From positions 1 to 64,000 of the forward strand of contig NZ_JACEGD010000025.1 of NCBI RefSeq assembly GCF_016031635.1: a stretch of 64,000 nt of DNA. The letters are read 5' to 3'. The notes under the pieces were generated by a model that was given only the letters and a program-made list of their open reading frames with translations, did no database searches and was not told where the DNA came from. The DNA comes from Bradyrhizobium diversitatis. GTDB lineage: Bacteria; Pseudomonadota; Alphaproteobacteria; Rhizobiales; Xanthobacteraceae. Shown here in pieces: positions 16,276 to 26,417 of this stretch (positions within the stretch are counted from its first letter, which is position 1; each line of letters opens with the position of its first letter). The translations under genes and the position numbers were made by a program.

Positions 16276-17382
16276 ATGCCGATCACTGGAATTTACGGCC
16301 CCGACGATTTTGCCAACCGGCCGCAGGGCCAACTCATCACCCCTCCCCGCGCCGCGCCGGTGCCCGCGGGGCCGACATGGCCGATGCCTTCACTGGAATG
16401 GACACCGGAAGTCGAACGCACCACCGCCCCGCTCTACGAGCGCGTGAAGCACGTGATCCCGCCGATCGAATGGCCGCTGATGGCGCCGACCATCAACGCA
16501 ATCAACGAACTGAAGCGCGCGCGTGGCGCGGTCATCCTCGCGCACAACTACCAGGCGCCGGAGATCTTCCATTGCGTGGCCGACATCGGCGGCGACTCGC
16601 TCCAGCTCGCGGTCGAAGCCACCAAGGTGAAGGCAGGCATCATCGTCCAGTGCGGCGTGCACTTCATGGCGGAGACCTCGAAGCTGCTCAATCCGGACAA
16701 GACCGTTTTGATCCCGGATTCGCGCGCGGGCTGCTCGCTTGCCGCCAGCATCACCGGCGCGGATGTGCGGCTGCTCCGGGAGAGATTTCCGGGCGTGCCC
16801 GTCGTTGCTTACGTCAACACCTCGGCAGAGGTGAAAGCGGAGGTCGATATCTGCTGCACGTCATCGAACGCGGTGCAGGTGGTCGAGAGTCTGGGCGCTC
16901 GAAGCGTGATCTTCCTGCCCGACCGATACCTTGCCACTTATGTGGCTTCGAAGACCGACGTGAATATCATCGCCTGGAAGGGCGCCTGCGAGGTGCATGA
17001 GCGCTTCACGGGCGAGGAGCTGCGGACCTTTCGCGAGGCCGATCCGTCCGTCCAGATCATCGCGCATCCGGAGTGCCCGCCGGACGTGCTGGCGGAAGCC
17101 GATTTCACCGGTTCGACCGCACACATGATCAACTGGGTGCGCGCGAAGCGGCCGCGGCGCCTCGTCATGATCACCGAATGCTCGATGGCCGACAATGTGC
17201 GGGCTGAGCTTCCCGAAGTGGAGATGCTGCGGCCCTGCAATCTCTGCCCGCACATGAAGCGCATCACGCTCGCCAACATCCTGGAGAGCCTGCTGACGCT
17301 TCGCGAGGAGGTGACGATCGATCCCGCGCTCGCCGAACGCGCGCGGCGCTCGGTCGAGCGGATGATCAATCTGAAGAACTAG
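16276..17382 (+). CDS. nadA: Quinolinate synthase
   Basis: The 368-residue enzyme condenses iminoaspartate with dihydroxyacetone phosphate to quinolinate, the second step of NAD synthesis. Key features are H-N-Y-Q at 90-93 and the three 4Fe-4S cysteine positions: Cys153 (R-A-G-C-S-L-A), Cys238 (W-K-G-A-C-E-V-H-E-R-F) and the C-N-L-C-P-H-M-K motif at 321-328. The N-terminus is about 60 residues longer than the shortest NadA proteins, as in other rhizobia. GGGAGG at 16265-16270 supports the start. It is first in nadA-nadB-nadC, with a 192-base gap before nadB occupied by a repeat. Confidence 0.96.
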   Translation: MPITGIYGPDDFANRPQGQLITPPRAAPVPAGPTWPMPSLEWTPEVERTTAPLYERVKHVIPPIEWPLMAPTINAINELKRARGAVILAHNYQAPEIFHCVADIGGDSLQLAVEATKVKAGIIVQCGVHFMAETSKLLNPDKTVLIPDSRAGCSLAASITGADVRLLRERFPGVPVVAYVNTSAEVKAEVDICCTSSNAVQVVESLGARSVIFLPDRYLATYVASKTDVNIIAWKGACEVHERFTGEELRTFREADPSVQIIAHPECPPDVLAEADFTGSTAHMINWVRAKRPRRLVMITECSMADNVRAELPEVEMLRPCNLCPHMKRITLANILESLLTLREEVTIDPALAERARRSVERMINLKN

Positions 17383-17409
17383 GACGGGACGCAGCAACAA
17401 ACACAGCTG

Positions 17410-17556
17410 TCGTCCCGGACAAGCGCGCCTCGAGCGCGCGCAGATCCGGGACCCATAATCACAGGCAGATGTTTGGCGAAGAACGGCGTTGCGCAGCTTC
17501 GCGCAACAATCTTCCGCCGCAGCGTATGGGTCCCTGCTTTCGCAGGGACGACGGCG
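17410..17556. repeat. Palindromic repeat, family D, inside the nad operon
   Basis: The element starts CGTCCCGGACAAGCGCGCC and ends TCCCTGCTTTCGCAGGGACG, with CCGGGACCCATAAT and its partner GTATGGGTCCC as inner inverted arms. It fills nearly the whole nadA-nadB gap. A related element is at 26254-26400. Confidence 0.7.
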
Positions 17557-17574
17557 GAGTGAATGGAGAGGACA

Positions 17575-19182
17575 ATGATCAACACCATCCACGACCTCAC
17601 CCGCTCAACCGACGACGTCGTCATCGTCGGCGGCGGCCTTGCCGGACTGTTCTGCGCGCTGAAGCTTGCGCCGCGGCCGGTAACGCTGATCTCGGCGGCA
17701 CCGCTCGGACAGGGCGCGTCGTCCGCATGGGCGCAAGGCGGCATCGCCGCGGCGGTGGCCGAAGGCGACACGCCGGAGGCACATGCCGCCGATACCGTCG
17801 CGGTCGGCGGCGGCCTTGTCGATGAAGCCGTCGCACTCGGGATCGCGCGCGAGGCGGCGCCGCGCATCCATGACCTTCTCGCTTACGGGGTGCCGTTCGA
17901 CCGCGATCTCGAAGGCAGGCTTGCCGTGGGGCGGGAAGCTGCGCATTCCGCACGGCGCATCGTGCATGTGCGCGGCGACGGTGCTGGCGCCGCGATCATC
18001 GCAGCGCTGAGCGAAGCCGTACGGCGCACGCCCTCGATCCGCCTGATCGAAGGCTTTGTCGCCGAAGCCCTATTCACCGAGGACGGCGCCGTCACCGGCC
18101 TTCAATTGCGCGAGGCCAGCAATCCCGCGGCACGGCCGGCCGTGCTCGCTTCACGCGCGATCGTGCTAGCAACCGGCGGTATCGGCCATCTCTATGGCGT
18201 CACCACCAACCCGCTCGAGGCCAGCGGCTCCGGCCTTGCCATTGCAGCCCGCGCCGGCGCCGTGATCGCCGATCCTGAATTCGTGCAGTTCCACCCCACC
18301 GCCATCATGGTCGGCCGCGACCCGGCGCCGCTCGCGACCGAAGCGCTGCGCGGCGAAGGCGCAACGCTGATCAACGGCAGCGGCGAGCGATTCATGAGGA
18401 CGCGCCACCCGCTCGCCGAGCTTGCACCACGCGACATCGTGGCCCGCGGCGTGTTCACCGAGATCGCGGCCGGGCGCGGCGCCTTCCTCGATGCGCGGGC
18501 TGCGCTCGGATCGCACTTCGCCGAGAGATTTCCGACCGTGCATGCGAGCTGCATCGCCGCCGGCATCGATCCCGCGGCGCAGCCGATTCCGATTGCGCCA
18601 GCCGCACACTACCACATGGGCGGCATCGCGGTGGACATGCGCGGACGCAGCTCGATCGACGGGCTCTGGGCCGGCGGCGAAGTGTCCTCGACCGGCGCGC
18701 ATGGCGCCAACCGGCTCGCCTCCAACTCGCTGCTGGAGGCCGTGGTCTATGCCGCCCGCATTGCCGACGACATCGCCGGCCGCCCTGTGCCCTCGACCGG
18801 CCGCCTTCCCGACGCGTTGGTGACGCCGCGCACCGGCACGCCGGATGCCGTAGCGGTGAAGCGGCTGCGCGCGATGATGGGCGCGCATATCGGCGTGATC
18901 CGCGATAGTGACGGGCTTGCGGACGCCGTGCGCCACTTCGCCATGCTCGAACGCGAGGCCGCAGACATCGCCCTTCGCAACATGGCGACTTCGGCCCTCT
19001 TCGTCGCCGCAGCGGCCTGGACGCGGCGCGAGAGCCGCGGTGCGCATTTCCGTTCCGATCATCCCGCTAACGCTCCCGGGCCGGGCCGGAGAACGATGAC
19101 CACGCTCGTCGCGATGTGCGAGGTCGCGGAGAGCTTGAACGAGCGTCCGCTGCCGCGCATCGCGCAATCCATGATCGCCTGA
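17575..19182 (+). CDS. nadB: L-aspartate oxidase
   Basis: The 535-residue flavoprotein oxidises L-aspartate to iminoaspartate, the substrate of NadA. It has the FAD dinucleotide fold V-V-I-V-G-G-G-L-A-G-L near residue 17, the Q-G-A-S-S-A-W-A-Q-G-G-I-A motif, Q-F-H-P-T-A near 235, H-Y-H-M-G-G-I-A near 345, and G-A-H-G-A-N-R-L-A-S-N-S-L near 375, all typical of the aspartate oxidase/fumarate reductase superfamily. ATG at 17575 follows GGAGAGG; an in-frame ATG four codons earlier overlaps that site and is less likely. The stop is 10 bases before nadC. Confidence 0.95.
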   Translation: MINTIHDLTRSTDDVVIVGGGLAGLFCALKLAPRPVTLISAAPLGQGASSAWAQGGIAAAVAEGDTPEAHAADTVAVGGGLVDEAVALGIAREAAPRIHDLLAYGVPFDRDLEGRLAVGREAAHSARRIVHVRGDGAGAAIIAALSEAVRRTPSIRLIEGFVAEALFTEDGAVTGLQLREASNPAARPAVLASRAIVLATGGIGHLYGVTTNPLEASGSGLAIAARAGAVIADPEFVQFHPTAIMVGRDPAPLATEALRGEGATLINGSGERFMRTRHPLAELAPRDIVARGVFTEIAAGRGAFLDARAALGSHFAERFPTVHASCIAAGIDPAAQPIPIAPAAHYHMGGIAVDMRGRSSIDGLWAGGEVSSTGAHGANRLASNSLLEAVVYAARIADDIAGRPVPSTGRLPDALVTPRTGTPDAVAVKRLRAMMGAHIGVIRDSDGLADAVRHFAMLEREAADIALRNMATSALFVAAAAWTRRESRGAHFRSDHPANAPGPGRRTMTTLVAMCEVAESLNERPLPRIAQSMIA

Positions 19183-19192
19183 AGGAGGCCCC

Positions 19193-20071
19193 ATGATCAC
19201 CCCGACCTCACTGCTCTATCCCGACGCCTTTCTCTCTCCGCTCGCGATCGACGAGGCCGTGCAGCGCGCGCTCGACGAGGACCTCGGCCGCGCCGGCGAC
19301 ATCACCTCGCTTGCGACGATCCCGGAAGCGACGAGGGCGCAGGCGATCCTCGTCGCGCGCCAGTCCGGCGTGATCGCCGGATTGCCGCTGGCGCTCGCGA
19401 CCCTGCAGAAGCTGTCGCCTGACATCGAGCTGCGTGCACATGTCCGCGACGCCGCGCGGGTTGCCCGCGGCCAACATGCGCTGACGATCTCGGGCCCCGC
19501 ACGCGCCATTCTCACGGCCGAGCGAACCGCCCTGAACTTCGTCGGCCGCCTGTCGGGCATAGCCACGCTCACTGCGGACTATGTCGCGCGCACCGAAGGC
19601 ACGAAGATGCGCATCTGCTGCACGCGAAAAACCACGCCGGGACTGCGCGCGCTGGAGAAATACGCGGTGCGCTGCGGCGGCGGCTTCAATCATCGCTTCG
19701 GGCTCGACGATGCCATCCTGATCAAGGACAACCACATCGCGGTGGCCGGCGGCATACGTCCGGTGCTGGAGCGCGCCCGTGCCCATGCGGGCCATCTCGT
19801 CAAGATCGAGATCGAGGTCGATACGCTGGCGCAACTGCGCGAAGTGCTCGACAGCGGGATGGCCGACGCGGTGCTACTCGACAACATGGACCTCGCGATG
19901 CTGCGCGAGGCCGTCAGGATCAACGAAGGCCGCCTTGAGCTGGAGGCGTCCGGCGGCGTCACGCTGGATTCGATCGCCGCGATTGCGGCGACCGGTGTCG
20001 ATTATGCGTCGGCGGGCGCGCTGACGCATTCGGCGCCGAACTTCGACTGTGCGCTGGATATCGAGGCGTGA
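19193..20071 (+). CDS. nadC: Nicotinate-nucleotide pyrophosphorylase (carboxylating)
   Basis: The 292-residue quinolinate phosphoribosyltransferase converts quinolinate and PRPP to nicotinate mononucleotide. Diagnostic motifs are the N-terminal E-D-L-G-R-A-G-D-I-T-S, R-T-A-L-N-F-V-G-R-L-S-G-I-A-T near 110, R-K-T-T-P-G-L-R near 145, and G-G-G-x-N-H-R-F-G-L-D-D, followed by I-K-D-N-H-I. A strong AAGGAGG site precedes the ATG and the gap to nadB is only 10 bases. It completes the nadABC operon. Confidence 0.96.
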   Translation: MITPTSLLYPDAFLSPLAIDEAVQRALDEDLGRAGDITSLATIPEATRAQAILVARQSGVIAGLPLALATLQKLSPDIELRAHVRDAARVARGQHALTISGPARAILTAERTALNFVGRLSGIATLTADYVARTEGTKMRICCTRKTTPGLRALEKYAVRCGGGFNHRFGLDDAILIKDNHIAVAGGIRPVLERARAHAGHLVKIEIEVDTLAQLREVLDSGMADAVLLDNMDLAMLREAVRINEGRLELEASGGVTLDSIAAIAATGVDYASAGALTHSAPNFDCALDIEA

Positions 20072-20080
20072 TGTCTTCGC

Positions 20081-20248
20081 CTCTCCCCGCTTGCGGGGAG
20101 AGGCCGGAATGCGCGCGTAGCGCGAATTCCGGGTGAGGGGGAGTCTCCACGAGTCCAACTCTCACCGTCTTCGCGGAGAGTCCCCCTCACCCCAACCCTC
20201 TCCCCGCAAGCGGGGCGAGGGGGCGTAGTTGCGCAAGCGGGGAGAGGT
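20081..20248. repeat. Palindromic repeat, family E, copy 2
   Basis: The unit CTCTCCCCGCTTGCGGGGAG opens the element and an inverted GCAAGCGGGGAGAGG closes it, with GAGTCTCCACGAGTCCAACTC at the centre and a second CTCTCCCCGCAAGCGGGG inside. It separates nadC from the convergent SleB-like gene and could serve as a bidirectional terminator. Confidence 0.8.
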
Positions 20249-20256
20249 AAGAAAAC

Positions 20257-21717
20257 TTACCGCCGCTCGCCCATCTCGGCCGAGCTCTTGGCCTCCTGCG
20301 CGAGTTCGGCGGACAGCGCGGCGGTCTGGGCCGGGGTGCCCCAGCTCGGCTCCTCGCTGCCGTCGCCCCAGTTGCGCGGCCGATAGAAGGTGTGCACGCC
20401 GGTCTTGTACAGCTTCTTCATCTCGGCGACCCAGGACGGGCGGACCCAATAGGCGTGGTAGTGCGTGGACTTGCCGACCTCGGGCAGCCAGATCTGGCCG
20501 TCGAGCATCGCCTTGGAGATTTTCTTGGCGCGCTCCCACATTTCAGGCTCGCGGATCACGTCCGGATTGTTGTCGCAGGCGAAGGTGAACTGGCAGGCGA
20601 AATGGCGGTACTTGTTCTGGTAGACCACGCCGCACACGGTTTCGGGATATTTGCCGGAGAACACGCGGTTCATCACCACCTGCGCCACCGCCATCTGGCC
20701 GCGCACGGCCTCGCCACGGGATTCGAAATAGACGGCCTCGGCGAGGCATTTCTCCGATTTCGCGCGCGACTTGTCGTCGAGCGCGAGCCGCTCCGCCGGT
20801 GATCTGGCGCGCTGGTTGTCGGCATTGACCTCGCCCTTCGGCGCAACGCTCTCGCCGCCTTCGATCTCCCTGGAAATCTCCACCGATGGCGGCGACAGCG
20901 AAGCCGTCACCTTCATGTCGGGATCGGGCATCACGATCAGCGGCTCGGCGCCCGGCTGCCAGCTCTCGATGGGCTCGAGATTGCCTCCGAGCGATGAGCT
21001 GCCGAAGAACAGGCTCGAGGTCTTGACGGCGAAGGGATCGCGCGCCGGTACCGGCGCGGCGGGAGCCCGCTTCAACGCCTCCAGCGGCGCGGTCGCGAGC
21101 GCGCGCGCAGCGTCGCTGGCCTGCGGCGGATTGGAATATTGCGGCAGCGGCGGCGCGCGCAACGCCTCCTGGAGTTCGGGATCGAGCACGGCCGCGGATT
21201 CCGGCGACATCGCCTGCGGCAACTCGGCGGTCTTGGCGCCGAACACCGAGCGGTTCGACGTCGCGGGATCTTCCTGTGCCGGCTCTGCCGCCGGTGCGAC
21301 CGTCTCGGGGGCCTGCGTCGGCACGACGGTTGCGAGGCGGTCACCCTTCAGGGAGCGATCGACTTTGGGAAAGTCGGAGGCCTGATAGCGCGGCGGCGCC
21401 TGAAGCGCAGGATTGCGGCTGATCGCGCCGGTGACGTCGCGGCCGTCGAGGCTCGCGAGCCGAACCATCGCGCTCTGCGGAGCGGAGGTGCCGATCGGCC
21501 GCGAGAAGCTGTAGGTCGCAAGCTGGATCGAGGACGCAGCGGAAAACACCTGCTTCTGCCAACGCTCGGCGACGCCGGGCTGGCGCGCCAGCAGCGAGGC
21601 AATGTCCTGATAGCCGGTCTCTCTCGGCATCAATGCGAAGATGCAGAGACCGATGCCGAAGGACGCGAACCGCGCGCCCTTCGGATGGTTACGCAACACT
21701 GACATCGATACGCTCAC
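20257..21717 (-). CDS. SleB-like cell wall hydrolase
   Basis: The 486-residue protein has a hydrophobic N-terminal segment (about 16-31, probably a signal anchor), a long low-complexity Pro/Ala/Ser region to about 330, and a C-terminal Hydrolase_2 domain. That domain opens with C-L-A-E-A-V-Y-F-E-S-R-G-E, including the expected catalytic glutamate, and continues with A-Q-V-V-M-N-R-V, Y-P-x-T-V-C-G-V-V-Y-Q and T-H-Y-H-A. SleB lytic transglycosylases are best known from spore germination; in this non-spore-forming lineage a role in peptidoglycan remodelling is the reasonable inference. The start is uncertain by four codons (ATG at 21705 also possible). Confidence 0.8.
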   Translation of the reverse strand: MSVSMSVLRNHPKGARFASFGIGLCIFALMPRETGYQDIASLLARQPGVAERWQKQVFSAASSIQLATYSFSRPIGTSAPQSAMVRLASLDGRDVTGAISRNPALQAPPRYQASDFPKVDRSLKGDRLATVVPTQAPETVAPAAEPAQEDPATSNRSVFGAKTAELPQAMSPESAAVLDPELQEALRAPPLPQYSNPPQASDAARALATAPLEALKRAPAAPVPARDPFAVKTSSLFFGSSSLGGNLEPIESWQPGAEPLIVMPDPDMKVTASLSPPSVEISREIEGGESVAPKGEVNADNQRARSPAERLALDDKSRAKSEKCLAEAVYFESRGEAVRGQMAVAQVVMNRVFSGKYPETVCGVVYQNKYRHFACQFTFACDNNPDVIREPEMWERAKKISKAMLDGQIWLPEVGKSTHYHAYWVRPSWVAEMKKLYKTGVHTFYRPRNWGDGSEEPSWGTPAQTAALSAELAQEAKSSAEMGERR

Positions 21718-22009
21718 GCTACGCTTACGCTCGTCTGATCGAACTCAGTACATCCGTGCAATTCGATCTTTATCGTAAGTATCCAATTTAGGTTGCCGGG
21801 GCGTTAATCCGCGTTGCGCATACGGCACACTCAAGCGAACACAGATGTTTTCACGGGGCGATGTCGCGCATTGGTAAATGCGGCCTCACGCGAAGAGGTA
21901 AACGTCCGGTCAATGCGCATGGTGAAGGAACTCTTGCGCATGCGTATCATTACGGGACGTGTGATGAGATCCCGGTGCTGGGTTCGCGCAAAGCGCTTCC
22001 TCATCACCG

Positions 22010-22115
22010 GTGTCATTCCCCGCGAAGGCGGGGAATCCAGTACGCCGCCGCGTCTCGATTCAATCACTACCGTCTCGGCGTACTGGATCGCCCGGTCCCG
22101 GCTCCGCCAAGGCTA
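22010..22115. repeat. Palindromic repeat, degenerate
   Basis: GTCATTCCCCGCGAAGGCGG is followed by GGAATCCAGTACGCCG; the partner CGGCGTACTGGATCGCCCGG lies about 35 bases on. The right arm is diverged after that, and the stretch to about 22185 seems to be further repeat-derived sequence. Confidence 0.55.
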
Positions 22116-22214
22116 CGCCGAGGCCTGCAGGTGCGCTCGGCTCGCCGAAGCTTCAGCGAAGGCGGCAAGCTGCGCGATGACAACGGAATGTGTGGCGAGC
22201 ACGTCCCACGAACT

Positions 22215-22294
22215 CGTCATTGCGAGCGCAGCGAAGCAATCCAGAATCCTTCCGCTGAAAGACTCTGGATTGCTTCGCTGCGCTCGCAATGACG
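22215..22294. repeat. Palindromic repeat, family A, copy 2
   Basis: Arms begin CGTCATTGCGAGCGCAGCGA on both strands, with a short centre CCTTCCGCTGAAAG. It is almost identical to the copy at 33394-33473 and lies 77 bases after the ppdK stop. Confidence 0.9.
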
Positions 22295-22371
22295 GCGTGG
22301 CAAGAACGGCGCCAAAAATGAAAGAGGCGGGGCTTGCCCCCGCCTCTCTCAACTCAAATCTGCGCTTCTGC

Positions 22372-25299
<2,928 letters not shown>

Positions 25300-25394
25300 A
25301 GCTTGCACACAACCTGCGAGAGGAATGGGAAATCGCGGGCCTTACACCACTTTGGGCGGGCCCGCGCAAGTCGGACAGTTCCGAAAAGTGACGC

Positions 25395-25550
25395 CTAGAA
25401 GCGGAGCCACTTCAGGAGCCCGAGCCCGATCGCGCCGTTGACGATGAGGAAGATCGCGACGATGAGGTTGAGGAGTCGCGGCATGATCAGGATGAGCACG
25501 CCCGCAATCAACGACAGGATCGGCGAAATGTGGGCGACGGTGATGTGCAT
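25395..25550 (-). CDS. DUF3096 small membrane protein
   Basis: A 51-residue protein (M-H-I-T-V-A-H-I-S-P-I-L to W-L-R-F) with one or two hydrophobic segments split by the central P-R-L-L-N motif. The start A-H-I-x-P-I-L-x-L-I-A-G and I-L-I-M-P-R-L-L-N-x-I-V-A are the DUF3096 signature; the family is made of tiny inner-membrane proteins of unknown function. It is preceded on its strand by CCACAGAAAGATAGTTC, with a weak ribosome binding site. The gene lies upstream of ppdK in the same direction, about 95 bases away. Confidence 0.78.
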   Translation of the reverse strand: MHITVAHISPILSLIAGVLILIMPRLLNLIVAIFLIVNGAIGLGLLKWLRF

Positions 25551-25775
25551 GAACTATCTTTCTGTGGAGGTGGGACGAATCGCGCGCGGATCATAGCCGG
25601 CCCGGTTCCGGGAGTAGAGATGCGCAGAACGCACCGCGAGTTCCGCCCTTCGCGAAAACTGCCCGAAATTGCCGCGAATGCGGCAGCCCTTTTCCCGGAA
25701 CATTGCCATGAGGCACGCATTGGCAACCGGTCGCGCCACTGGCGCGTCCGAAAAAACACGTCGAAGGAGTTGTCC

Positions 25776-26129
25776 ATGCGGAACAGGATTCTTGCTCTTG
25801 CAGCGCTCGCGGCCGCGACCGGCTCGCCCCTTGCGGCGCAGGCGCAAAGCGGTGTCACGGTGGGACGCGCCCCGGCCGTGGTCGACAGCGCCCCGACCAT
25901 CGCGGTCGAGCAGCGGCCGGCCTTCCGCGAATATGTCGTCGAGCAACGTGTGCCGCCCTTCAGGATTCCGGATCGCGTGGTGGTCGGCGCCACCTTACCC
26001 GAAAGCGGCGTCACTTATTATGACGTGCCGCAACGTTTCGGCGCCACCACCTATCGCTACACCGTCGTGAATGGCGAGACCGTGCTGGTCGAGCCGCGCT
26101 CGCGCCGCATCGTCGAGGTGCTGGACTGA
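25776..26129 (+). CDS. DUF1236 domain exported protein
   Basis: The 117-residue protein has a signal peptide (M-R-N-R-I-L-A-L-A-A-L-A-A-A-T-G-S-P-L-A, cleaved near A-Q-A) and a short mature domain with F-R-E-Y-V-V-E-Q and G-A-T-L-P-E-S-G-V-T-Y-Y-D-V-P, which is the DUF1236 pattern. The end L-V-E-P-R-S-R-R-I-V-E-V-L is also typical. Function is unknown; members are small envelope proteins common in Bradyrhizobium. AAGGAG at 25764-25769 decides the start at 25776 against a longer frame. A stem-loop with a T tract follows at 26219-26245. Confidence 0.8.
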   Translation: MRNRILALAALAAATGSPLAAQAQSGVTVGRAPAVVDSAPTIAVEQRPAFREYVVEQRVPPFRIPDRVVVGATLPESGVTYYDVPQRFGATTYRYTVVNGETVLVEPRSRRIVEVLD

Positions 26130-26218
26130 TCGACTGACCGAGATCGACTAGATGTCCGGCGCGCCATATCAGGCTGGCGCGAGCAGTTTAATGCGGACAT
26201 CAGGCCCTGCCCGGTCCT

Positions 26219-26245
26219 CCCCCCGCCGGGTGGGGCACTTTTTTT
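26219..26245 (+). terminator. Rho-independent terminator candidate after the DUF1236 gene
   Basis: A GC stem (CCCCCC pairing with GG-T-GGGG, loop GCCG) is followed two bases later by seven T residues. It is oriented for the plus-strand gene ending at 26129 and precedes the convergent glyS. Confidence 0.5.
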
Positions 26246-26253
26246 ACGCGCTC

Positions 26254-26400
26254 TGTCACTCCTGTGTCCCGGACAAGGCGCAACGCGCAAGCGTTGCGAC
26301 GCAGAGCCGGGACCCAGAATCTCCGCGCGCTCGACCGGCATGGGCCCCGGCTCTGCAGCGCATCGCTGAAGAAGCGCTGCGCTGCGTCCGGGGCACGAAA
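26254..26400. repeat. Palindromic repeat, family D, copy 2
   Basis: It begins TGTCCCGGACAAGGCGCAAC and contains AGAGCCGGGACCCAGAATC with an inverted partner GGGCCCCGGCTCT, closing with GCGTCCGGGGCAC. It is related to the element at 17410-17556 and fills the space after the terminator, before glyS. Confidence 0.65.
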
Positions 26401-26417
26401 GCGACAATATCCGCGCC

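Larger units (their letters stand above)
21718..22371. other. 654-base gene-free stretch between sleB-like gene and ppdK
   Basis: The left part (21718-22009) includes an AT-richer promoter-like segment for the SleB-like gene. No recognisable coding sequence is seen; short frames on both strands do not resemble known proteins. The right part holds two palindromic elements (22010-22115 and 22215-22294) and the tail of a third degenerate one with GCCGAAGCTTCAGCGAAGG. Confidence 0.5.

Noticed and set aside
17383..17574. Attenuator or riboswitch between nadA and nadB
   Set aside because: The hairpins belong to a dispersed repeat family also found away from nad genes, so a nad-specific RNA device is not supported.
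22010..22294. CRISPR-like or insertion-sequence remnant
   Set aside because: There are no regularly spaced direct repeats, transposase frame or target duplication. The sequence is explained by inverted-arm intergenic repeats.
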